NCBI GenBank assembly: GCA_025769875.1 | Contig: JAGFNK010000229.1 | Span: forward strand, 1 to 64,000 | Origin: Russula earlei | Taxonomy: Eukaryota; Basidiomycota; Agaricomycetes; Russulales; Russulaceae | Length of the DNA stretch: 64,000 nt | Reading direction: 5' to 3' | Part shown: positions 1-11,567 of the stretch, piece by piece | Numbering within the stretch: the stretch's first letter is position 1 | How the letters are laid out: the number at the start of each line of letters is the position of its first letter | Position numbers and translations under genes: made by a program | The notes under the pieces: generated by a model | Seen by the model: the letters and a program-made list of their open reading frames with translations, nothing else | What the model was told of the DNA's origin: nothing | Databases searched by the model: none

Positions 1-898
1 TACTCCACCTTCCAAAGAAACAAATCCCTACTGTTGCAGGAGCAACAAGTCTATAAAGAGGGGATGAATGTTACGAACCAAGGCCAAGTCCTGGCCGAAG
101 ATTGTCCTATTTTAACTCAAGAAAAACCTCTCTCACTTTGCATTGCCGACTCCCTTCCATTTTCTGGGCTATCCCTCCTGCGGTACAAGATATTGCTATT
201 GCAAAGGCACTATAACACGACCAGGCACCAGTTTCCTAATCGGGTAATCATCGCGTGGCAGCCACATGGCCACTCAGCCACCATGGACCCAAAACAGTGG
301 CACAAACTCTTAGAAACCATTGCATAAATCATCTGACGTCATCAAGGCTCCAATGACATCATGGCTGACTGAGCGACTCCACAATGACATCATGGCTGAC
401 TGAGCAACTCCACAGTGACATCATAATGATGTCATCGCTCCACAATGATCAGTAATGCGCTCAGTAAGCCTGAAACTTGACACAAGCAAGTTTATGCCTC
501 TGTAGTCCTATTGGATGGTACCAAAGAGTCTACAATAGTCCCAGTGCTTTGTAATCGACCCTGTACACTGTATATAAGCCCCAATGAAACATGGCAGTCG
601 TCAGACTGTCCATTTGTGATACTCTCATCTTCCTGGGTACTCCCCTGCGACCGCTCAGTTTAAAGACTCCTCTCGCTTCCAAGGTACTCTTCTACGACCG
701 CCTTGTTTAAAGCCCCCTCGTTGCACTGGCTTATAACCTTCGCCTCTGCCTCCAGTTACACGTACCAGTCCCCTTCTGGTACATCTTAGTCATTTGGCTT
801 GTCCTCTTGTTCAACGCCGCCTATGCCGCGTACCATCTGTTCCGACCCTTGCCCACCTGCTCCTGAGTCCACACGGATCAGCAGTACGTGTCTTGACA
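1..898 (+). mobile_element. Degenerate LTR-retrotransposon remnant
   Basis: The stretch ends in an LTR-like terminus (TCTTGACA at 891-898). It carries a TATA box (TATATAAG, 571-578), and the following 'cagactgtccatttgt' and 'gactcct' segments closely match the solo LTR at 28986-29947 (around 29700-29760). CRE-like TGACGTCA lies at 334-341 and TGACATCA repeats follow. A 97-codon open frame at 34-327 has no features I recognise and may be leftover internal sequence. The 5' boundary is not visible; it may lie outside the window. Confidence 0.55.
346..437 (+). repeat. 31-bp tandem repeat, three copies, with ATF/CREB-like cores
   Basis: Three consecutive units of about 31 bp (346-376, 377-407, 408-437) share 'ctcca(ca)a/gtgacatcat'. 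Each contains TGACATCA, one base from the ATF/CREB consensus; a perfect TGACGTCA lies just upstream at 334-341. The repeats precede the TATA box at 571, so they look like an LTR enhancer array. Regulatory function is inferred. Confidence 0.6.
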
Positions 899-1339
899 AT
901 GACTCACATGTGAGTCATTTCTTACATTCTGGAATTGCGCCCTGTGTATTTGGATACTACTGGTTCTTGTTAAGATCCATGAGATCTTAGTACCGACTCT
1001 TTAGTGAAAGAGTTGCTTGATATAGTTCAAGCACTAGACTTCAAACCCTTTGATATTATCTCAGGAAGATTGAATGTAGAAAAGAGAAGGGGGCCTCTTT
1101 CAGTTTAGAGTCTGCACTATAATTTGTTTAGAATGGTAAACAAGATGAGAGTGTTGTTTAAAAGTGTAAGTCGAGCGTAAGGCTCAACTTCTTGGTACTA
1201 CAGACTATTTATACGATATCTCGATAACTACTGATCCGATTCGTACGAAACTTGGGGTACACATAGCTGAGAACCAGTAGTATCCAAATACAGAGAGCGC
1301 AATTCAAGAATGTTAAGAATGACTCATGCGTGAGTCATT
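898..1339. mobile_element. Short non-autonomous element with 70-bp terminal inverted repeats
   Basis: The left terminus (898-967) and right terminus (1270-1339) are reverse complements over 70 bp with few mismatches. Each terminus starts with its own 22-bp palindrome (aatgactcacatgtgagtca and aatgactcatgcgtgagtca, each followed by tt), so each end can fold alone. The 300-bp interior has no long ORF. The element abuts the LTR end at 898. No target duplication is clear. Confidence 0.65.
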
Positions 1340-1499
1340 CTTTCTTAGTATCTGTCATGAATCAATAAGCAACGACTAAGCTCTTACTGATCAGGATCAG
1401 CAAGCAATCAGTAAGCCAGACAGAATCACTAAGCAATCACTAAGCAATCACTAAGCCAGATCCGTAAGCAGACATGTGAGTAATCATAGATGAGTCAAT

Positions 1500-1845
1500 G
1501 AAACAGGTGACAGTCGGAGAACACGAGAATCTTAACAGTTCTCAGCTATGTGCACCTCAAGTTTCATACAAATCGGATCAGTAGTTATGGAGATATCATA
1601 TAAATAGTCTGTGGTACTGTGAAGTCAAGCCTTATGCTCGACTTACTCTTTTCAAGAACATTCATCTTGTTAAAACTCTCTACACAAAGTCTATAAGAGA
1701 ACTCTAAGTGGAAGAGGCCCCTCTCTTCTCTTACATCTATTCTTCCTGAGATAATATCAAAGGAATCGAAGTTTAGTGCTTGAACTAAATCAAGCAACTC
1801 TTCCACTAAAGAGTCAACGATAAGATCAATCCAATCTTAACACCG
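1500..1845 (-). repeat. Second, inverted partial copy of the 898-1339 element interior
   Basis: Read on the minus strand, this segment aligns with roughly 980-1290: shared blocks include 'agagttgcttgat', 'gatattatctcagga', 'gaccgcat'-less spacer and 'gatcagtagt'. It lacks the 70-bp terminal repeats. A 73-codon minus-strand frame (1585-1806) is part of this repeat and is not a supported gene. The spacer 1342-1500 holds short CTAAGCAATCA and GTAAGC tandem motifs. Confidence 0.5.
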
Positions 1846-2340
1846 AGATATGGCAGTTCAAAATTTCACATGCAGATTTGTGCCCAAAAATTGGAACCTC
1901 AAGAACTGAATATTAGACTCTCATATCTTTGCTGCACCTAGACACAGTATATAAGGTTCTACTGCCCAAGTTTCAAGGCAATATATTGAGAAATGGATGA
2001 GATATGGCAGTTTGAAACTCCACACTCAGATTGCACCGAAAATTCAAAACTTCAAGAACTGAGAATTAGACCCCAACTCTTGGGCTGCACCTAGATACAG
2101 TAAATGAGATCCCATTGTCAAAGTTTCAAGTCAATCAATTGAGAAATGGTTGAGATATGGCAGTTCAAACATTTGCACTCCAAAAATTGATATGTCAAGA
2201 ACTGGATATTAGGCTACCATATTTTAGCTGCACCTAGATACAGTATATAAGGTTCTACTGTCAAAGTTTCAAGGCAATCTGTTGAGAAACTGTTGAGATA
2301 TAGCAGTTTTATTTTTGCACTCAAATTGACATCCAAAAAT
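1845..2340 (+). repeat. About 154-bp tandem satellite, 3.3 units
   Basis: Units begin with 'gagatatggcagtt' at 1845, 1999, 2152 and 2295 (154, 153, 143 bp and a partial). Each unit holds 'ctgcacctaga(c/t)acagta' and 'aagtttcaag(g/t)caat' at the same offset. Copies differ at many sites, so the array is not recent. No coding potential. Confidence 0.8.
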
Positions 2341-2364
2341 GGCAAGTGCAAGGTCACGTGAAAA

Positions 2365-2483
2365 TGTGACAATAGTTTATTATGTCACTTACATCACACC
2401 TGTCATTCCTGTCACTCCCAGAAAATCCTGAAATCCAAGTTTAAGTTCAAGATTCAAGAATTCTTGGTTGGTAAAAAGGGGCC
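2365..2483 (+). repeat. Isolated terminal-repeat copy of the 47699-48258 MITE
   Basis: About 115 bp, from 'gtttattatgtcacttac' to 'ggttggtaaaaaggggcc', match the right terminal inverted repeat of the MITE at 48146-48258 almost base for base. The matching left terminus is not found here, so this is a truncated copy. 2484-2760 holds a CT-rich run and otherwise nothing recognisable. Confidence 0.7.
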
Positions 2484-2760
2484 TCAAGGAGCCCCCCCTC
2501 TCTCTCTCCCTCCTCTAAGACATGTTGGATGTGTGCTTACCTAAGGCTCCTGCACTCAAACTCCAAGTATGTATGTGGTGACACCCACTTCAATGCCCTC
2601 AGACTTTCAACTCTTCTATTTTCACTATGATTCTACTCAAAATTTGACAGGATAGGGATGATAGGCATACAATTGGGTGTGCAAGTTTGATGAACATTGG
2701 AGAAGAACTGAGTGTGTTTCTCTATGAGTGTGTAAAAGGACTATTGGTGTGTAAAGGAAT

Positions 2761-3174
2761 CATGCACGATGGGCAGGAAGGGATAAGTCAACTCTGCTTA
2801 TAGTCAACTCAGTGGATAATGAAAGTAAAATATTTCAAGTGCTGAGTAGGCTCTGTTGCGGCCACAAATTATATTACATAAGTAATGACCTTAGTTGAGC
2901 ACGAAAAATGTGACAAAAAAGGTTAAATATGGAGAGTCTACTCATTCTGGCACAACTTTTAGCCAGGCTAGGGTAAAAGTTGTGCCAGAATGAGTAGACT
3001 CTCCATATTTAACCTTTTTTGTCACATTTTTCGTGCTCAACTAAGGTCATTACTTATGTAATATAATTTGTGGCCGCAACAGAGCCTACTCAGCACTTGA
3101 AATATTTTACTTTTATTGTCCACTGAGTTGACTATAAGCAGACTTGACTTATCCCTTCCTGCCCGTCGTGATGG
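2761..3174. repeat. 414-bp near-perfect palindrome with 12-nt loop
   Basis: Left arm 2761-2961 and right arm 2974-3174 are reverse complements of equal length (201 bp) with no net indel. The inner ~135 bp look perfect; the few mismatches lie in the outer ~65 bp. The 12-nt loop (gccaggctaggg) is itself partly self-complementary. No ORF. Options are a foldback element, a head-to-head duplication or an assembly/cloning inversion. Confidence 0.9.
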
Positions 3175-4324
3175 TAAATGGGAAAAACTCTGTAAGTCCG
3201 ACAGATGAGGAAATCAAAGGCAATGTGACGCAAGACGAGGGGCGACCTGGCCTCGTATCGACCGCCGAATAGTTCAGTTTGGTTCGACGGTCGATCCAAT
3301 TTAAAATCAAAGTATCAGAGTTGCGCGGGCGCCGAGCTGCCTCAAACGACAATCAATCGAAATCATAGAAGCGACGTGACCCTTATCTGCGCCACCAGCT
3401 CACTATTGAAACGACGGTCGAGGAAAGGAATGTTAATGAATGTACCGCGTGGCCCTAATCAATGACTGTCTGTTCAATCCCTGGGGAAGACCCCATCGCA
3501 CTGACAAGAAGGTCGTATCTCGCCACTCACTCCACCACTGTTAGCTTCTGTGGTCCACAGTACATTCATCCGTGGGCCACTCCATCAGAACAGAATGATG
3601 CTTAGCCGGAACGCGCAGATCCGGGGGCATCCGCGGAATAGATGCTATTCACTCGTCGAGGTTCTGGAAGGTTTCTAAATTTTCAGGTCCACCGTACGCG
3701 CCGATGTGCTTTACGGCTGTTTTCGGACAAATTGCATAGGCAGTGATAATGGCTCCGAAGCTACGTATCTTTCGTTACTCTTGGTCGTCCCATTATTCTG
3801 ACCCCATCTGAGACCTGGATGGTATGTTTACAGCTTGTTGAGCGGCGCCGCGGCGAAAGCACCTGCTCAGCACTCGGAGTACCCTTAGTCACAAGGGATC
3901 ACTCAGGTTGGTGACCACATTTTCATTACTGTGACGTGTGCCTCTACATTAGGAACCAAAGGCGCTCAGTTCGTAGCCTCTGGTACAACAAGGGAACACG
4001 TTGCTGCTGCGGATCAAGTGGGGAAAGCGCCGCGGCGCGTAGCAAGCACAGATTCCAAGATATGATGTGTACCTGTTTGAGGATGCAGGAGATGTGACGT
4101 AAACTCGCCGAGGTTACCATTATTAAAAGGCTGCGTACCGTTACTACTGGAAATGCATAGTATAAGCCCTGCCTACGTCTGAGGCGACGGCCGGCATATG
4201 GCCGTGTTGGCGGTGAAAAGATGGAAGGTGGGATGCCGAAGACCGGGGCCGGGGCCGGGGAAGGGAGGGGTTCGCCTCATGCGCGCCTCAGCAGTCTCAG
4301 TTGTCAAGCGCGGCGAGCCACAAA
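3175..4324. other. Intergenic region upstream of the AP180-like gene
   Basis: About 1.1 kb of unique-looking sequence. I find no repeat, RNA gene or convincing coding frame; short open frames lack family features. The last few hundred bases presumably hold the promoter of the downstream gene, but I see no certain TATA box. Confidence 0.4.
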
Positions 4325-7300
4325 ATGTCTTCATTCGAGAAGGTCGTCAAGAACGCTTGCAAACCAAAGCCTACTCCCCCAAAATCAAAGGTCGGTCCCT
4401 CGGTTTTACCACACTTCATGTCCCATAAATCCTTCCCCGAATAGTACATCGACCCCATCGTCGCAGCGACGTGGTCGGAGGACGGTGCGATCCATGACGT
4501 TTGCAAAGCCCTCTCTCCCCGTTTTAGAGAACCAAACTCTATTGTCAGTCGGCTCATCTTGTATGCCGTCGAACTTACCGGTGGGCTGACATCCCTTCAG
4601 GTGGTGTTCAAAGCGCTCATCGTTCTCCATACCATGATTCGGAACGGTGCGACAGACAATGTACTTCAATATCTCGCTTCTTCCGGGGTTTTACGGTTAC
4701 AAAACGTGGGCGCCAGTCAATGGGAAGGTATGTACCGCGGCCATGCCCCCAGCATCCATATCCCTGCAGGTCCGTCTGAACCAGCTAACTTTTTCACTCC
4801 AGGTTTCGATGCCCCTACAAATCTTCAACATTACGCCATGTATCTTGACTCGCGCATACGTGCATACCGTGAGCTGAAGCACGATGCTATCCGCGTCCAA
4901 TCCGAAACAAACCGTGACCTGCGTATATCCATGTCACTCGGGGAGGAGGATCCACGAGTCGACCGTAGATACCCCCCGGAAGAGAATCCGGATGACTTTG
5001 AGCCTTCTGGCAGCGCAGCGAGGAGAAAGACGATCATGGGTCGTAAGCTCCGAGTCATGACCGTTGAAAAGGGTCTGCTGAGGGAGACAAAGGTGGTTCA
5101 GAACATGATGGACTCACTTGTAGAATGCAGAGTAAGCTTCAAGCACTATCCCAATATTGATTGGATCTCATACAGTTATACCCAGTTTTACCTGGATGAC
5201 ATGGAAGATCAACTAACCCTCACAGCGCTTCGCATGCTAGTCAAGGACCTTCTCATCCTCTTTCAGGCTGTCAATGAAGGAGTGATCAATGTATTAGGTA
5301 AGAGCTTTCCTCCACCGTCTCTAGAGCCCTTGTAATTAATCGACTTATCCAGAACATTACTTCGAGATGTCGCACGTCGACGCCAAAACGGCCCTTGCCA
5401 TCTATCGACATTTTTGCAAACAGGCGGAATATGCGGTGGAATATCTCGGTGTCGCAAAGAAACTTCAAAATCTACTCAATGTCCCAATCCCGAGTTTGAA
5501 ACACGTAATGTCCCCAACTTCGTGTACTCGAGCTCTCATTTACATTGTTTTACGCAGGCCCCGGTCTCTCTCGCGGGGGCCCTGGAGGAGTACCTGAATG
5601 ATCCAAATTTCGAGCAGAACAGAATTGAGTACAAGGCCAACAAAGATGCTGCGGATAGAAATATGAAGAACGGTAGGTCCGCCTCCAAGAAAGCAGATCA
5701 GCGTAAGCACCTCAACCAGATCAGTTAACGACCAAGTGCTTACATTATCCCGCTTGTGAAGTATCATCTGTCCCGACAGTGACATTTCCAGACGTTGCTC
5801 CTTCAAAAGAGACGCCGAACGCCGAACCGCCGAAGGCATTGACGGATTTCTTCTCAGTTATCGAGACTGAACCCACAACTGTCTTCACTCCGCAACCTGA
5901 AAGGTATGTACCTTTTCTCCAGACCGCCTCTCCTGAGCCTCACCGCATCTGTCACCAGCTTGGCATCTGCCCAGGTCCAACCTGCAACATACAACCCTTT
6001 CCACCCTCTCGGGATTTTCGGTTCATCAACTAACCCCTTCCCGCAGACCCAAGCTCAGCCTCAATCAGCTGGCTTCCTTCAGCCCCAAATTACAGCTGTA
6101 CCTGGAGTCGTGCAACCGCCATCGAACCCTTTCCCAGGGCTTCAAACTGCCCCCCCTAATTTTCTTCCACCGCAGATTACAGGAGCGAATCCTTTCCGCG
6201 CAAGTATCTTCCCCTCACAAGCCACGGGGCTCTCACCGTTCAACCAGTCGAAATCACTACCGGCACCGACAGGTCACAACCCCTTCTCGTCCCAATCTGG
6301 TTTCCTTGGAACAAACCCTTTCCCAACAACATTTTCCAATACAAATCCGTTTCCTATTGCAGAACAGACAACGAATCCATTCCCTGCTGTAGTAAACGTT
6401 AATCCCTTCGCAGCACTGGTGAATAATCCAGTCTCAAATGCTACGGGTCCAATCCAGTCCTTCCCATCTATGAATTCTGACGCGTTTCACACGCAATCAC
6501 AGTCTGCCACTGCCACCCTGCCCCTTTCCTTCGCTTTTCCTAGCCAGTCCGCTTTTGTTAGTACAAATACATTCGTGCCCGCGCGCCCAGCCTCGACACC
6601 TCTAACGCAGCTGAAGTCCGCCTCTCCACCACCACGACCCCTCAAATCTCACCAAACTGGTTCGCGCAATCCATTCGGTATTCCGAAAGCTCCATCACCT
6701 CCGCCTGTTCCTCGCGCACCTACGCTCTTTGAGCTTGCCAATGGTGTAGTGCAGCCCCAACAACAGTCAGAAAGTACGGTGCAGGTAAAATCCCAACCGA
6801 CGGGCTTGCCAACGAGTACTTTCACGAGTGTTGCGTCCTCGTTCATTACCCGTACTGGTGGTGCACAGGTGTCTCAACCTACGACATCGCCGCTCACTTC
6901 CCTGGGCTCATCAAGTATAGCTCCTTCGACACCCACAAGCCTGACAGCGACTTCCTCTGCTTCGTTGTTCAGCTCAGCCGGCGAGCAGCCCTCGGGTAAT
7001 ACAGTACATTCAAGCCAGCCCACTGGCCCATCCTTGCGCCCGCAGACCACAGGCTTTAACGCAGGGATCAAAGCCTTTAAACCGACGTCATCGTTTGGTG
7101 CGTCACTCCTCGAGGCGCTACCTCCGATTCCACAATCTGCACCCACGACCCCATCACACGATGCTGCCTCAGTTGGTGTGTCACCCGTCGGCGCGCCTGC
7201 TGGAGTAGGGCTTGGCCCGAGCCTCAGCATTGTCTCGTCGGCAACAACAAATGGTGGGACGGCCATCGGAGGCAGTCTCGGTCTTACTGCGCAGCCAACC

Positions 7301-7597
7301 GGTTTCCCTATCAATGGTGCGGGGCCTAGTGGGCTCACTCCATTTGTGGGCATCGGGCTACGACCTCAAGCGACTGGTGGAGGTTTGGGAGCCGCGAATC
7401 CCTTCCGCGCGTCCGTCATGCCATCAGGCCTGGGAACCAGCATCGGGGTGCTCCCTGCTTTCAGCGCTGTGAATGCCAACGCCGCCAATGGCCCGTTTTC
7501 TCAGCCCACCAATGCGCCTCCGTTTGGGCAGAGCTGGTTTGTAGGAGCGGAGGCGGACATGTCGAAGCGTCAAAACACTGCGGCGCCATTGATCTAA
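4325..7597 (+). CDS. AP180: AP180/CALM-type clathrin adaptor (ANTH domain, NPF-rich tail)
   Basis: Eight exons: 4325-4390, 4445-4727, 4803-5131, 5186-5297, 5353-5504, 5558-5702, 5792-5903, 5959-7597, with 54-89-bp introns; about 945 aa. The exon 6/7 junction is least certain (donor 5673 or 5703, acceptor 5779 or 5791; all keep frame). Residues 1 to about 290 form the ANTH phosphoinositide-binding helices, with the family stretches YIDPIV, LIVLHTMIRNG, ECR-FYLDDMEDQLT, LFQAVNEGVINVLEHYFEMS and LNDPNFEQNRIEYKANK. The single large last exon encodes a low-complexity tail with eleven NPF motifs (EH-domain ligands) and LxxQxTG motifs such as LPPQITG, LRPQTTG, LTAQPTG and LRPQATG, the Prk1/Ark1 kinase consensus of yeast endocytic adaptors. 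Predicted role: cargo and clathrin recruitment at endocytic sites on the plasma membrane. The ANTH call is very secure. Confidence 0.93.
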
Positions 7598-7895
7598 ATT
7601 TAATCACTGTCCCTCCAAAAATTGCCCGTCACATTCTTTTTTTTCTTCTTTCATCCTGTATTTTTTACTTAGTCCGTACAGCCTGTGCGCTATGTCGTTT
7701 TCCTCCTTGATGTCTATTTTTTTTGTCTCCTGCCTCTCGGGAATAGCGTGTCTGATCTGAACCATCGGACTGGTGTATATCTGAAATCTGTGTTTCTCCT
7801 TAGAGATTAGTGAAGTGGTCATAGCGTATGATATACCCATCTTTTTCGCTCTGCACTCGTGAGCCACTCTCACTGCTCTACCACAACCTTCGTCC

Positions 7896-9530
7896 ATGGC
7901 AACGTAGGTCTTCCGTCGCGTCCTCGTTCGTAGCCATTCCTGAGGCCTCATCCGCAGCGAACAGCAATCCAAACTAACTCCTAATCCACCCGCGACTGTC
8001 AACGACGTGCTCGATCACGCGAAACGGGCCTTCGCGTTGCGCAAGCATGAACAGGCGGTCGAGCACTACGCAACTGCACTCGAGCTCTTGTTCGTGTCCC
8101 GTCCCCCGCCTCCCCTCTACCCTCCCTTTCTCCGTTCTCCGTGTTCGTTTTTACCTTCCTCGATGCCAACTACTCTACTGCAGATCCAAGACACACGCCG
8201 AAGACGCACCGGAGATGGCAGACGTGTACATCGCGTACGGGAAAGCGTTGTTCGAGAACGCTGTTTTGCAGAATTCTGTTCTTGGCAAAGAACAGCAGCA
8301 GCAACAGGACGCCGGCGTGGCGGATGAAGGTGAGGCGGCTAAGGTCGCGGGGGTATGGGTACCGTTTGACTGATGAAACCATGCACCGGGACGTGCACAT
8401 GCAGAACCGGCGTTGAATGGCAACAAGATCATGTCCTTCTCCAGTGATGCAGAAGACGAAGATGATCCCGCGGTTGACCTGTTCGCCGAGTCGTCCAGGC
8501 AGGAGGACGCGGAGGGCGAGGAGGTGGCTCCGGATGGCGCCGGAGATGGTGAGGGCGTTGACGAGGCCGAGCCTGAAGACGATTTCAACGCCGCGTGGGA
8601 GGTGCTCGACCTCGCGCGCGCGATATACGAGAAACAGATTGACGGAAACGACGAGATGAGGCTTAAAGTTGCCGACACGTTCATCGCGCTGGGTGACATC
8701 TCACTCGAAACGGGTGCGTTCACAACACATACACAGCCCTTCTCTCCCCCCCCCCCGCCCTTTCCTTCTTTCTCGCCTTGCCATGTCGTACGCTGAAAAT
8801 AGACCTCTTGAACGACCTCCAGAGAAGTTCGACCAGGCTATCACGGATTATAGCTCTGGGCTCGCGTTAAAAACTGAGTTGCTCCCCCTGTCCTCTCGCC
8901 AGCTCGCCGAGGCGCATTACAAGCTAAGCATCGCGCTCGACCTCACAGCGGGTCGACTGGCAGATGCCATCCATCATGCGCAGCGCGCCGTCGACAGCAT
9001 AGAGGCGCGCCTTGTCGAGTTGCAGGCAGGCCTCGCAGGCACGCTTCCCGAACCTTCCGACGTGAAGGTCAAGGACAAGGGCGGGGGAAAACAGGCTCTG
9101 GTTGCTTCGGAGGAGCTGGTTCAGAACCGGAGCATGTCCCAGATCGAAGCCGAGATCAAAGAGCTCGGCGAGCTGAAGCAGGATCTCGTGCTCAAGGTAA
9201 TAGGCCTGCATGCTTGCTCACTTCCCTGCACTTGACTCACATCGCGTCGCTCAGGTGGAAGAGCTGAAGTCGGCGCCTAATGACGAGCGGGATGGTGGGC
9301 TGTCTGCACCGGAGTTGGCACAACGCGCTCTCGACCGCGAACTCAATGCCGCGCCTGCTGCTCGACACGAATTGCCAGTGAATGACTTAACATCAATGGT
9401 TGTAAAGAAGAAAAAGAAACCGCCGGCGCCCGAGGCAAGCGGTGCGGCTGAGAAACGCAAAGCTGACGACGGGGAGGCGCAAACGCCGCAGGACAAGAAG
9501 GCCCGTCTAGAAGAGTGTTCCGCGCCATGA
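7896..9530 (+). CDS. NASP: NASP/Sim3/Hif1-family histone H3-H4 chaperone (SHNi-TPR)
   Basis: Six exons: 7896-7903, 7958-8089, 8184-8329, 8405-8713, 8823-9196, 9255-9530; 414 aa, all phases consistent. The 8-bp first exon (ATG GCA AC) is required because the next exon has no upstream in-frame ATG. TPR1 (about residues 20-90) has AKRAFALRKHEQAVEHYATAL and APEMADVYIAYGKALFENA. A Glu/Asp-rich insert (about 105-145) interrupts the next TPR, the hallmark of SHNi-TPR proteins and a histone-contact surface. Later repeats follow (FDQAITDYSSGLALK, QLAEAHYKLSIALDL). The C-terminus carries KKKKK and KRK-type nuclear signals. Predicted role: nuclear H3-H4 (or CENP-A, as Sim3) escort. The gene converges on the PRO2 homologue 147 bp away. 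Confidence 0.92.
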
Positions 9531-9677
9531 CTCGGATCGCGACGCCGCCACGCATACTCTGAAAATGGGTGTTGTACTCCACGTCACATACACGCGCGCT
9601 GCGATATCCGTACATTATTTTGTGCTATTGCTTTGCATGGTGATGTATCTCGGTTCTTCCTTCCATCCTCTCTCCTC

Positions 9678-11324
9678 TCAAAAAGGGAGCTCCGCCGCCT
9701 GGATGCGTTGGTGCGTGTATTGCTTCTTCCCGGGCTCCCGGCCGAACTCCCCAACGATGTGGCCCTCCGAGCCCTTGCTCCTGAGAATGTACTTGTACGT
9801 CACGAGTCCATCAAGTCCGACAGGCCCGCGCGCGTGGATGCGCCCCGTACTAATGCCAACCTCGGCGCCAAAGCCATAGCGGAAGCCGTCCGCGAAGCGG
9901 GTGCTCGCGTTCACGAACACACTGGCTGAGTCGATGCCGCGCACGAACGTGCTGCCCGCGGAAGTCGACTCGGTGATGATGCAGTCGGTGTGGTGCGAGC
10001 CGTGCTCATTGATGTGCGCGATAGCGGCGGCGAGGGAGGGCACGGTGCGGACGGCGAGCGTGAGCGAGAGGTGTTCCGTCGTGTATGCTTCTGGTGGTGC
10101 CGGGAACACGCGCGTCGCGAAGTTTGGATGGGTGGTAAGTGGCAGAGTTGCGCGACCTGCCGGGGACGTGAGCGCGGAAAGCGTCGGTCCGTCGCAGAGG
10201 AGCTTCACGTCAGCGGCGAGCAGCGCACCCGCCACGTCGAGCCAAATCGTCTCGAGCAGGCTTTGGTGGACCAGGAGGGTCTCCACGGCATTGCATGCCG
10301 CAGGATAGTCCGTCTGTGGTGCGTAGGAGTAATCATGCTCGTGAGCTAACGATGGAGGGGCGACAGGCGAGGGGGGGGGGAAGGGAGGCAAATGCGAAAC
10401 CTTTGCGTCCACCAAGATGCGCTTCGCCTTTTCTCTGTCGGCGGACTGGTCGAGGTATATGGCGCAGAGCCCGTCCGCGTGGCCCATCACCGCTATCCGC
10501 GTGCTGCGCTGGATCGAGCGCACGAGCGCGTTGCTCCCCCGCGGGATGACCAAGTCGATGTAGCGGTCCTCGGCGAGAAGCGCGGCGACCTCTGCGCGCG
10601 TCTCGACGGTCTGTATGAACGCCGCGGGGAGCACCGTACGTGTGAGGGCCGCCTGAATCGAGCGCGCCAGCTCCGTCGCTGTGCGCGCGGACTCCTTGCC
10701 GCCCTTGAGGATGGCGGCGTTACCTATGTGCAATCACCCCGTAACTCATGTGAGCGCGAGCACGAGAGGGGAGAGGAGAAAGAAGGAGCGGGGCGGCTGC
10801 TCACCGGATTTGATTGCGAGCGCGGCGATGTTGACGACGACTTCGGGGCGAGCTTCGAAGATGACGAGGAGCGCCCCTATCGGACAGGAGACGCGGTAGA
10901 GCTCGAGATGGTCGTGCAGCTCGCGCGCGTAGGAGACGGCGCCGGTGGGATCCGGGAGCGCGGCGATGTCGGACACGCCCTGCAGCATGGTGTCCCACTT
11001 GTCGCCCGTGCGCAGGTCGAGGCGCTTCACGAGGGAGGACGCGAGGCGGCCGGCGGCGACCTCTGCTTCTGCGTGCTGCTCTCACTGCATCGTTCAGCTT
11101 GTCGCTCCTCGTCCTTCGCGCGTTCGATTGGCGCGCGGAGAGAGAAAAGGAACGGGACGCACCGCCATGTCCTCGCTGTTGGCCGTTAGAATCACATCGC
11201 GGTTCGCCTCGAGCTCTTTTCGGATTTCGTGCAGAGCGCGAACGCGCTCCGCGGCGGTGACGAGCTGGGAAGTCTCGAATGCTGCTTTGGCGGTTTGGGC
11301 GATGGCTTCAGCGGTCGAGGACAT
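9678..11324 (-). CDS. PRO2: Gamma-glutamyl phosphate reductase (ProA/Pro2)
   Basis: Four exons on the minus strand: 11163-11324, 10805-11075, 10401-10723, 9678-10313; 463 aa, phases consistent. It catalyses NADPH-dependent reduction of gamma-glutamyl phosphate to glutamate semialdehyde, the second step of proline synthesis. It has the ALDH-like fold signatures [53 protein letters not shown] and VIPRGSNALV. The catalytic cysteine is Cys259 in DYPAACNAVETLLVH, and the C-terminal RFADGFRYGFGAEVGIST and GPVGLDGL motifs are intact. Length is normal for fungal Pro2. The 502-bp gap to the divergent glycerol kinase gene is a likely shared promoter. Confidence 0.95.
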
Positions 11325-11533
11325 GGTGTGAATGTGAATGTGAACGATGATGGTTGGTGGAATGGGTGCGCGCTGGCTCGGCCGAGATTATCGGTTATAT
11401 CGGGACTCCTTCCCCCTTGATTGTGCTCGCGGCATAGAAAGAGTGGCAGACAAGGCAGACGTATGTGGGGAAGACAAATTTGGGTCGTTCCCTGCGTCGT
11501 GAATTCGTAAATTTTGCGTCCCGTGGCGGTCAC

Positions 11534-11567
<34 letters not shown>

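Noticed and set aside
1342..1500. CTAAGCAATCA repeats as a CRISPR-like array
   Set aside because: Units are short, irregular and have no spacers; the genome is eukaryotic.
3270..3300. GGTTCGAC...GATCC as a tRNA T-arm
   Set aside because: No matching acceptor, D or anticodon arms could be folded around it. I found no tRNA or rRNA in the window.
6874..7353. Long minus-strand open frame opposite the AP180 tail
   Set aside because: Shadow of a low-complexity Pro/Ser/Thr/Gly coding exon; no start context, no domain, and the plus strand is clearly coding.
7604..8002. Minus-strand 132-codon frame between AP180 and NASP genes
   Set aside because: It covers the AP180 3' UTR and the first exon and intron of the NASP gene; no family features.
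11536..11567. T32 run as a possible reverse-oriented LINE poly(A) tail
   Set aside because: No LINE sequence or target duplication flanks it; a simple microsatellite in a promoter fits better.
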